Origin: Galerina marginata
Lineage: Eukaryota; Basidiomycota; Agaricomycetes; Agaricales; Galerinaceae
Assembly (NCBI GenBank): GCA_023014335.1
Contig: JAECYW010000010.1
Span: forward strand, 2,356,001-2,420,000
Direction of reading: 5' to 3'
Length of the DNA: 64,000 nucleotides
In this document: piece after piece, positions 55,301-64,000 of the stretch
Layout of the letters: each line of letters starts with the position of its first letter
Position numbering within the stretch: the first letter of the stretch is position 1
Position numbers and translations under genes: made by a program
Notes under the pieces: generated by a model
What the model saw: the letters and a program-made list of their open reading frames with translations, nothing else
Told to the model about the DNA's origin: nothing
Databases searched by the model: none

Positions 55301-56095
55301 ATGGGTGGAACTCATCCCAAATGGCCGGGAAATTGCAGTCACCAGGGAGAATAGGCTACGTTATATTGACCTTTCTTCCCGTTACCGCATGAATGCGCAG
55401 GTCAAGCCGCAAAGTAAGGCGTTTCTGCGAGGTCTGTCGCAATTCCTTCAGCCGAACTGGTTGAAGTGTGTTCTTCACTTTATATTTCTAGTGATTCTGC
55501 GCTAAAAAAAACAATTGACAGGATATTTAATCAGCGAGAACTTCAGATGCTCATTGGGGGTACCTTTTCCCCAATCGACGTGGACGACCTCCGGCGTCAT
55601 ACAACTTACGACGGAATTTATCATAACGGCCACGAGACAATAATTTTGTTTTGGCGGGTAAGTCCGTCGACTCTTTTTATTCATAACGTACCTTGAGTTT
55701 CTGTTATGATTACCGTCGACTTAGGTTGTCAACTCCTTCCACTCATGGCAAAAACATAATCTCTTGCATTTTGTAACGAATTGTAGTTTTTCGCATGTAC
55801 TGTAAGTCGTCTTCTTCGCTTTCCGCAAAATTGAGGCCAATTTAACTTCCAGGGGATTTAAAGAACTCGTTCCCAACTTCTCAATACTCGACGACGGGTC
55901 GGATGAAAACCGGCTGCCCACTGCCAACACATGCATTAATCGTCTCAAAGTAAGAAGGCAATTTTACTTGTACTTTCACGTGGCGCTGACCGGGGTTTTC
56001 CTGCGGCATAGCTTCCTTTGTATAAAAGTGAGCGTCAACTGCGGGAAATGTTGTTGGAGGCCATGACTGCCAGAGCTGGGTTTGATTCATCCTGA
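52284..56095 (+). CDS. HECT E3 ubiquitin ligase, UBE3C/Hul5 type, copy 3 (transposon-derived start)
   Basis: From ATG 52284, which lies inside the right end of the hAT-like element, 15 exons give 1001 residues: 52284-52518, 52575-52677, 52727-52892, 52949-53765, 53830-54145, 54202-54282, 54347-54682, 54750-54889, 54948-55051, 55103-55235, 55285-55465, 55522-55657, 55725-55801, 55853-55949, 56012-56095. The first 21 residues are transposon sequence; they join in frame to IQAWWRRMLEVRAAKR. The original start is cut off at 50882. All later exons keep their phase, and the HECT domain is complete, with the catalytic cysteine at 55932-55934 (NTCINRLK, residue 969). It is closer to copy 4 than to copies 1 and 2, for example in exons 1 and 5. 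Whether it is transcribed from the element, from the old promoter 1.5 kb upstream, or not at all cannot be told from sequence. Confidence 0.78.
52347..52354 (+). repeat. Right target-site duplication of hAT-like element (ATTCAGGC)
   Basis: Second copy of the 8-bp duplication. It now forms part of the IQ helix codons of copy 3. Confidence 0.85.
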
Positions 56096-57009
56096 ACCTG
56101 CGAATTGTTAGTCCTTTCCTTTCACTCCGCTTGAATGGTGGTTTTTTCGAACCCAAAACACATAAACCTCAAGAGCTCTACTCTGAAGCAGTCCTGCGCT
56201 CAGAAATGTTCACATAAACATATCAGCCGTCGGTCTGTTTCATTTTTTGCTGCTTAAATTTCGTATTATCTATTTTCGTACCTGGTTTTTGAGGCTTTCT
56301 GCCTCGCCCCGTGTTCGAATATATGCAGGACCTATTTAATTCTGGCCTAGCTTACACCTTCACGTCAACGATATGCCGTTCACGGAGGTTGTGAGCTTTG
56401 AATTTGTCTGACTGATGTTTCGATGATATTATCGTTTAGAACACAACGAAGCTTCGAGCAGGTAACGTGTTCGTATAATCGAGGAAGGAGAACAAACACT
56501 TTTTGGTTTTCGCTGTTCTTCCGACCGAATATAATCATGGGTAGACTTCCACCCGATTCATATAAGATTCCCTGACCCCACGACTGACTTCTTAAATCAT
56601 AACCACTGCAGACGATCTTGGCCTTGGAGCTGTGCGGAGAACGAATTGGTCTTCTTCCCACATTCCAAACTGATTCCGCCGTTTGAGAAAGATAACTAAT
56701 CAAGCAGGAAATATGCAATCCAACAGAAATTACTGTATTCTGAAGACCGAAACTCGTCCGATGTCACATGCAATGAGAATGAATAGTTGGACCTTGGACC
56801 TTGGTATCCGAGCTCCTGCAATCCACCTGTTCACTTCTTTAGTAGACCAGAATACTCCGCCCTTTCAGCCGGCTACCTCATCTGAATTTAGACACTGTGT
56901 GCTGATTTGCTCTTAATTTTGGGTCAGATCCAACCCGAAATTCGATGGTCGGCGTGTCTGCAACCAATCATTGCCTTCTTGAATTCCGAATACTCTGAGT
57001 ACTTAGGGT
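56096..57009 (+). repeat. Downstream flank of HECT copy 3
   Basis: No gene seen. About 56870-57000 is a remnant of the block that precedes the boxes (CTACCTCATCTGAATTTAG, GATTTGCTCTTAATTTTGGG). Confidence 0.45.
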
Positions 57010-57056
57010 CGCGCGTCGCGTCAACGTGTCAGTCACGTGTCGCTGTTGGGATCAAT
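57010..57056 (+). promoter_or_regulatory. Composite GC-box/E-box motif 10
   Basis: CGCGCGTCGCGTC ending 57022, 11 bases, CACGTG (57034-57039), 10 bases, GATCAA. About 3 kb upstream of HECT copy 4. Confidence 0.55.
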
Positions 57057-59853
57057 TTTTGACCTTCCCTGTCCTCCCGCCCCACATCACTTTCCCTGTT
57101 TATTCCTCCTTGTCCAAAGGTCTCTCGGTCCTCTTCGGTATGCAGAATTCAGCTCAGCTGTGGCATATGTTGTCTGAGCATCTTCGAAGTCTTGAAGTTT
57201 TAGGTCCCAGCCACTCGTGCAACGGCGCATTTCGCGTGTCGACGCTCTTTTCCTGTGATTTCTTGGATGTCGTCGTGAGTTCTTTTCCCGAATTCCGATG
57301 AGTAAAGCACTCTGTTGAACATGACCTCTTCTAATCTTTCCAGGAGTAATGGCTCGGACTATGACAAACCAGCTTTTCGCAACTGCGATACTTCCATTTG
57401 CAACCAGGCCCATAGACGCGCCGATTTCTCATTGTCTTTGGAATTGGAGTACGGGTTCTTTAGTGGATGAACGAGGCGGCCAAGTACGTGTTTCCTAGTT
57501 TGTTTTTTTCTTTGAAATCAATGTTGAAGGTACGTTGTCGTTCTGTAGCTCTCTGTTGGCGTTACTTTTCCTACTTCAAGATCCGCTCTTCTTCGAATTC
57601 GCGACCGTTGAGCTTCAAGCACAGGATTATAGCATTCCACACATATTTCCTCCATGTTTACTCAAGTTTCTGCCGTTGCCTTACTTGTTCGAACGCTACG
57701 TACTGGGAAAGAGACACCCAGTCGCTTAGCTAGGCTCTGCATTCACTTTCTCTCGCGAATGTGCCTGTCGTTGTGTTGTTCGCCGTTGGGGCTCCAAGCT
57801 CCAAGATTTTCTCCTTCGACCCCTCTTATGAGCCCCACCTCGTAAACTACCACAACTCGATTGCCACGTCGACTCGATTTCGCCTCCGCCACGAGACGCG
57901 GGCGGGATCTTCGAATTCTGTCCTCCAACTCTACTCGTCCCCATCATTGTAGCCCTCCCAGTGCTGCACCCTCGTTCTCTCTGTCCCTCACTCCCCCGGG
58001 CAGGTCGTTCGACCGCTGGCCCTGAGGATATGAACATCACATCCACGTCGTGAAGTGCTACCGCAGGAGAGCTTGCGTCGCGCCACAGGTCGGGTGGACT
58101 CGTATGATGGAACAGGGTGACGGGTGAAGCGGGAAACAGATTCTAGTGCTGATGTTGCTGGCCACCGCTGATACTGCTGGCAGGCATGCGAGTTCACGAG
58201 CCTTCTTTCGGTCCTCCTCAGAAGACCCGCAAACGCGCCGACCCCGTATCGTCATTGGAATTGTGGCGATGACCGTCAGTGCAGGAACGAAATGTGAGGT
58301 ATGTGCTTTTCGTTGGTTTCTTTCTATGAAGTCAAAACTCAATGCAGTATGTCGTTCTACAGATCATGCTCGCGGTACATCACCCATTCTGCGCATTGAG
58401 GCTGCGTACATGCCAAATCGTCTGCTCCAAGGACCAAATTTACTCCTCGGCCATCATCGTAGCCTTCCTGCTACCTCACCCTCATCCACCCCGCGCGTTT
58501 GATTCACTGGAGCAGCCGTAGCGGGAGAATCTTCGTCACCCTCGGATTAGGTGTCGGGTTAGGTGTATGGAGGAATGAACGCGACAGAGGGGAGGGGCGC
58601 GGTGGGTAGCTTGTGGTGCTCCTGATGCCGTTGGCACGCTGTTGGTGCTGCCGACTGGTGGGCGGGTTCTCGAGTCGGAGCTGCTGCTTAGATCTCAACC
58701 CTCTGCTCGCCTTCCCTCTGCCCTCTGTGCCCTGCTCGCGTCCTGCCCGTCACGCTGGACTTGGCGTACGGGCATGTTCTGCCGGAGCAGCCCTGCGGAA
58801 GCCTTTCGTCACGTTAGCGGGAGATCGACGGAACAGTGGAACGGGGCGGGGAGCTAGGGCTGACGCTGCTAGCGCGGTGGCGGTACTACCGGCATTTAGG
58901 ACGGGTCCTCGAGCCTGATCAAGGAGGAAAAGTGGACGACGCTTCAGTTGAGGCGCAGACAAACCCGAAATCGTTGACATGACGAGAAGTCAATGAAGAC
59001 AGTCCAAACCGTGCCTCCTCTCTCGACTGCAAGGATTAGCTGCCATCTCCCAGTTCTCAGTTTTCCTTATCGCTCTCGACTTCGCCTCAAAGTTTACACT
59101 CACCGCCCGTCCGCGCCCCCGATCGATGGTCCGGCTGCAGGCCTAGTATTTGGACGGTTCGGGCTTTATTTCAGAAACAGCTGCTCAGATCGCAGACCCC
59201 GCCTTGCCCGCCCCTTTCACCTTCTTCCTGCCTCAAAGTCGATGCTGGATCCGCCCCCGCCACGGGCCACAGCCCCGTGTCCCGACCTCTGACCGAACCC
59301 GCGCATCTAGCGAAACTCCTAAGAGCACCCGCTCCTGTGCGCGTGGATGATTTGCCCATCCAGCTCTGGCTGGACCGATATCACCTCAGTCTCTACTTAA
59401 AGTACTTTTGTTGTCTGAATCGTAAACCATGCGCTTCCTCGTCGTCATGAAAGCTGCGAAATCTGATAGGTTGAAGGTAGAGAATAACATCATTCTCATG
59501 TTGATATGGTAAAGGAACTTCCGCTTGGTATGCACGACTTCGGTTGACTCAATCCTGTAGATTACAAGATGTAAGTAGGATTTTTGCAGCTCAAGCGCTG
59601 TTGTATAGGAAGCTGTTGTAGGATCGAGCAGTTTTCAATGCAAGCGGAGTGATGTGTAGTTATCTTCTACTTTATAACTTAACGACTCGATAGATTTCTC
59701 ACTAAACAGTCAATCACAGAAATACCTTCGTTAGCACTTGATTGGATCTAAATTGATGTAATATACCGCGCATGCCTTTAAAGCGAGGCTTCAACCTGTT
59801 GTCCATAATGACGAATCGCGATGAAATACGTCCCCAAGATGGGAATTTCTAAA
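57057..59853 (+). repeat. Body of repeat unit 10, upstream of HECT copy 4
   Basis: A RRADFSLSLELEYG-like segment (about 57414-57460) precedes an intron-like module at 57484-57548. A second module is at about 58299-58362, and a palindrome block at 58003-58014. GC-rich ORFs at 58613-59359 on both strands overlap one another and have no recognisable domain. From about 59400 to 59853 nothing is seen. Confidence 0.5.
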
Positions 59854-60054
59854 ACAGCCGCCAAAAGGTTCACCCACTCTCCTGTCACGGCAAGGCGGTC
59901 GTCCTATAAAATTAGATAACATGCCTAGGCTAATGTCACAACTTCTCCGACAGCCAATACGCAGCGGTCTATCTGTTATCTTTGATCGATACCATCATCT
60001 CTCCTCCTCTCTCCATCCAGAAGGCTTGACGACTTTAATTTCTACGACAGAAAT
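59854..60054 (+). promoter_or_regulatory. Conserved upstream region of HECT copy 4
   Basis: Aligns with the other three upstream regions (GCCGCCAAAAGGTTCACCCA, ATAAAATTAGATAACATGCC, GGCTAATGTCACAACTTCTC, TCGATACCATCATCTC). Confidence 0.5.
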
Positions 60055-63000
60055 ATGCCCCGTTATTACTCCGACTCCTACTGGTTCAGATGGTTGAACA
60101 AAGATAAGCAACCAGAGAAAGCTGTGAAAATCCAGACATGGTGGCGACGTACGTTGGAGGTCAGGGCGGCGAGAAGACCTCTTCGGAGGATCTTCGAGGG
60201 TGATGTAACAGGTTTGACTGGGCTGAGGTGCCTGGTCTTGATTGGTGGTCACGAGGATGTGCTTGGGAAATGGGCTAGATCGATGATACAGCTTGGACCT
60301 GGTGTGTTGAGGCGACTTGGTCTTCAGTTCATTTAATTTCACAGAATATCAATAGAGGCAGTTCTAGCTCGGGCGTCGGGGGAACAGAGCACAAGTTGGT
60401 TGGTGCTTATGCGGAAAGCAGCCTTCCTGCTTTTTCTAGCTTTGGCACATGCACCTGAGTAATGTTGTCATTTGCGGCTCGTCTCGATACACTGACATTT
60501 ATCTTTCAGGTCGTCAAACGCCTCATCGTACCTGGACATTCTCATGATACTATTGTCGAACGAACACGCTGCAACCGTTTCAGGCGTTCAAGGAAGTCTT
60601 TTTTGCCAGGGCATCACAGAATATCTCATGAAAAAAAGATTCTACCGCCTGCTCGGAAAATCAATATCAAGACTAGTACTTTGGAATAACCTCCCGCATT
60701 CAATTCCTCTTTCTAATTATTTATTTTTCGCAGCCGATCGAGAACTCAGCAAGTTTACAGCGTTTCCTCAACTTATGCACGCTGCCAATGTCGACCTACT
60801 CAGAAAATTCACCTCAATTTAACGAAATATATGTCGACATTTTCGTCTGTATTCTGGGCCTTCCATTACTCCCGAACCGACTGCCACTTGACAACCCATC
60901 CCCATTCATCTCATACTTCTTATTAGCCAACCTGGATAAACTCACCCCCTTGATCGAATCTATAAAGGGTAAAGCCTCACCAGATCTTGTTGCGAATTTA
61001 TTTATGTTCGTTTCCCCGCACTACAAAGGGTTTTCCACTGCAGCATTCGCTTCTTACCTTGAGCTTTCGACAGCGTTAATCAATAGGTACAACACTTACG
61101 CTTGGTACTCATCACCGCAATCAGAAACGAGTAGCGAAGCGGAATCTGAAACTAACCTTGTCGACTATAATTCAGACCTTATTGATGGCCACTCAGACTA
61201 CGAGGATTTAGAGCTATCAAAGCATCGCTGCCCTCCACCTTTGGAAGTCAACCGCCAGACATTAGAGTGGATGGAGGAAATTACCACAGCACCGCACATT
61301 ACAAATTTGATCGACCTTACGCAGTCGCAAGCCAGCCTTCTGCCTCACTTAGTAGCCTACCTGTTCACCGTAACGGCGACGTGGCCATTTTCTCAACAGG
61401 AAATTAGGAATATTGTTCTAGCAAGTTCGAGGGGTGTGCTGGTTAGAGATCTGTATCGAGAACTTGTATCGCGGTCGCCATTGGGTCAGGAAGAGAATTC
61501 TATGGATGTCTACAGTGTGTTTTAATTCAATGCTTTGCGGTTAAACATTCAACGTTCCTTGGCTTCAGGTCAAGCCCTCGCTGTACATTGGCGCCCTATT
61601 ATCTTCCTGGCCGACTTATATTCCCAGGCGCTCCAAACCATGGACGACGACGAGTTTCTTGGTAACGCTCCAGAGAGTCAGGCGTGCAACCCATTGACCC
61701 TGAAAGAAATGATGTCGTTCAGCGCGCAACTGCTTAATCTTGTCTTTTCGCTGCATTGGCGGTACCCAGACTATTGTGACGACAACGAGATACAATGGAT
61801 ACATATTTCGTCGGACGTGTATTGCTCGTGGAGCACGCTAAGGGAGAAAATACTGCGGTGCTTGTGGAGAATTTATACGAGAGAGTAAGTGCGTTCCGTT
61901 TTGTTTGAATGAAGAACTTAACCGGGTTTTGATTTAGTTGTAGGCGGCCATTCGTACTGTTGGGTCATTGGCTTCTAAGGTCACCACTTGATATGAACAC
62001 ATTCATCGATGCGGCTATGTATGTCTGTCAATATATTCTTGTCCACTTTCCTAACTTTTACTCACAACATGTACGTCCAACAGTATTCCAGAACAAGGAT
62101 CTATCAGCAGTATCCAAGAAGGACCTTCCAGGATCAACTACTTCAAAGCACCGAGGCAAATTAATGAGGACCAATGGACCTTCATGCTAGGGCCGCGGCT
62201 TTTCATACTTCAAAAGATTCCATTTGTTATTCCATTTGAGGTGCGAGTCTCGATCTTCCAGGACCTAATCGCAAACGATAGAGTGTTGCATGGCTCAACT
62301 GAGAGACTCAATGCCTTGGGGCACGATCAAAGGACGAGGGTGAAGATCCGTCGAGGCATGCTCGTTCACGGACTGGCTAGGCTTGCTGAAGTCAATCTGA
62401 AAGCGCCTCTCGAGATAGTTATGGTTGATCAGTTTGGGCATGAGGAGTAAGTAATTGAATCATCTTTCGCGTTTAAGGGCGGATCTGACATACTTCGGTT
62501 GATTGACTTAGGGAGGGAAGTGATGACGGAAGCTACTTCAAGAAATTCTTTACGTCGTTCTGCCGAGGCTTGCTGGGGACAAAGTCTGGGCTGTGGTCGG
62601 AAAATCAGTGGGGCGAGTTGTACCCGACATCGCATCCACATGCAATCGAGGGTGCCTTTGGTTGATGTTTATCTTGTAGTCAAATTCTTACTGCCGCTCT
62701 CTTTTAGACCGCGCCTTAGACTGGTATTTGTTCCTAGGACGGATGGTTGGCAAAGCAATGTATGACGGAATTTTGGTGGACGTTATGTTTGCTTGTTTTT
62801 TTCTATCCAAGGTAAGCTTGTTTACTTCGCATGTGCTTGAGTTTGAACTTACAGTGAAAAGTAGTGGCTACGCAGGAAATGCTACCTCGATGACCTCTCT
62901 TCACTAGATCAAGAGCATTATCACCGCCTTCTCTCCCTCAAACACTCCAGTGAAAATATTGTGGATCTTTCATTGCATTTTGCTATTGCCACAGAGGGTG

Positions 63001-63870
63001 AGGCTGTTTCCTAAACAATTTGACCAATCAATTAATTGTCATCTGTTAGAACTTGGAGTGACAAAGTGGGTGGACCTCATCCCAAATGGTCGGGAAATTG
63101 CAGTCACCAGCGAGAATAAACTACATTATATCGACCTTTCCGCCCGTTACCGCCTGAATGCGCAGGTCAAGCGGCAGAGCAATGCTTTCCTCACGGGCCT
63201 GTCGCAATTGATCCGGCCAGAATGGTTGAAGTACGTTTTGCACTTTATATTTCCCCTGTGATTCAATTGTAATTGGAAAAATTGTCAGACTGTTTAACCA
63301 GCGAGAACTTCAGATACTAATTGGGGGTACATTTGCGCCGATCGACTTGGACGACCTCCGCCGCCATACAACTTACGAAGGGATTTATCATAGTGGCCAC
63401 GAGACGATTGTCGCATTTTGGCGGGTACGCCTCGTTATTTTTAGTGTATCCCAAGTTCTGGTTGTAATTGACCGACTTAGGTTGTCAATTCCTTCCACCG
63501 ATGGCAAAAACACAATTTACTGCGGTTTGTAACGAGCTGCAGTCGTCCACATGTACTGTAAGCGGTGCTTTCTCTTGATATATTGTTTCACAAATTTGCT
63601 TCAACTATAAATTCCAGAGGATTTAAAGAACTCTCTCCGAACTTCTCGATACGCGATGACGGATCGGATGAAAATCAGGTTCCCTCTTCTCGGACATGTG
63701 TCAATCTTCTCAAAGTGAGACAGAGTCATTCTATTTTTCTTCCTTTGATGCCGTGATGGGCTGACGTGCGCTTCCTTACGTCTTAGCTTCCTGCATATAA
63801 AAGTGAGCGTCAACTGCGCGAAATGTTGTTGGAAGCCATTTCTTTCAGAGCCGGGTTTGATTCGTCTTGA
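60055..63870 (+). CDS. HECT E3 ubiquitin ligase, UBE3C/Hul5 type, copy 4
   Basis: Fifteen exons, 1002 residues, all GT-AG: 60055-60301, 60356-60458, 60510-60675, 60734-61514, 61569-61884, 61938-62018, 62084-62446, 62512-62651, 62708-62811, 62865-62997, 63050-63230, 63289-63424, 63481-63557, 63618-63714, 63787-63870. The order is an N-terminal tail, IQ-type helix AVKIQTWWRRTLEVRAARR near residues 23-41, a long helical middle region with an acidic linker, and a HECT domain over about the last 400 residues. Recognisable HECT parts are KIPFVIPFEVRV, GRMVGKAMYDGILV, DLIPNGREIAVT, RLNAQVKRQS, DLDDLRRHTTYEG and the catalytic RTCVNLLK with Cys970 (63697-63699). Length is close to that known for UBE3C-type ligases (about 900-1100). 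It is the only copy with neither an insertion nor an unusual splice site, and so the best reference for the family here. Confidence 0.9.
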
Positions 63871-64000
63871 AATGTAACGAATTTGCGGGTAATTAGTGTA
63901 TAATCCTTCCCTTTAAAGTTTCCTTCGTTGATTTACGGTCTCGTCTTTATCTCGACTCTCGAGAGGAACCGCATTATACTCGATACGCATTTTCTCCGTC
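63871..64000 (+). other. Downstream flank of HECT copy 4
   Basis: 130 bp to the end of the window; nothing recognisable. Confidence 0.4.

Noticed and set aside
58613..59359. Overlapping GC-rich ORFs on both strands as genes
   Set aside because: Frames on both strands are open because of base composition; no domain, no conserved splice structure, and no counterpart ahead of the other ligase copies.
1..64000. CRISPR arrays, bacterial operons or ribosome binding sites
   Set aside because: The repeats are far apart and not uniformly spaced, genes are intron-rich, and the proteins are eukaryotic; these feature types do not apply.

Overview
This window looks like nuclear DNA of a filamentous fungus, most likely an agaricomycete basidiomycete. 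Genes are cut by many short GT-AG introns of about 48-66 nt. The recognisable proteins are a basidiomycete-style seven-helix receptor, a trypsin/HtrA-like protease and a UBE3C/Hul5-type HECT ubiquitin ligase. The DNA is repeat-rich. Almost everything with a direction lies on the + strand; the exception is one LTR retroelement. All assignments come from reading the sequence; no database search was possible.

Layout. 1-14.2 kb: degenerate co-oriented repeat units, a ~1 kb segmental duplication (2885-3870 and 10318-11325), and a CACTA-like DNA element (4625-6502, ends CACTG...CAGTG, 3-bp target duplication AAT). 14.2-21.4 kb: two paralogous receptor genes, one complete (19908-21378) and one whose last membrane helices are replaced by a charged tail (14212-15681). 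21.6-22.6 kb: a serine protease gene with an in-frame TGA just before the catalytic serine. 27.1-63.9 kb: four tandem paralogs of a 15-exon HECT E3 ligase gene (27131-38044, 43086-46864, 52284-56095, 60055-63870), each about 990-1000 residues with an open reading frame through every exon.

Two ligase genes carry insertions. Copy 1 has a 7103-bp LTR element (29871-36973) in intron 9, in antisense, with 469-bp LTRs that read as identical and a perfect 5-bp target duplication. The element has no recognisable gag or pol. Instead it has one 1767-codon ORF made of diverged internal repeats, with membrane-like segments near its C-terminus. Copy 3 has a 1464-bp hAT-like element (50883-52346, 8-bp target duplication) in exon 1. 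Its right end supplies an in-frame ATG that could replace the lost N-terminus. The element also carries what looks like a spliced captured gene.

Between the genes lies a family of about ten co-oriented repeat units. Ten copies share GCGTCGCGTC, then exactly 11 bp of variable sequence (12 in one copy), then TCACGTG, then GATCAA. Downstream come a ~60-nt intron-like module (about 20 copies) and a GGTCGTACGACC palindrome block (at least 12 copies). Units precede the receptor and ligase genes, so the locus seems to have grown by duplication of unit-plus-gene segments. Whether the units are decayed protein genes or spliced noncoding transcription units is the main open question.
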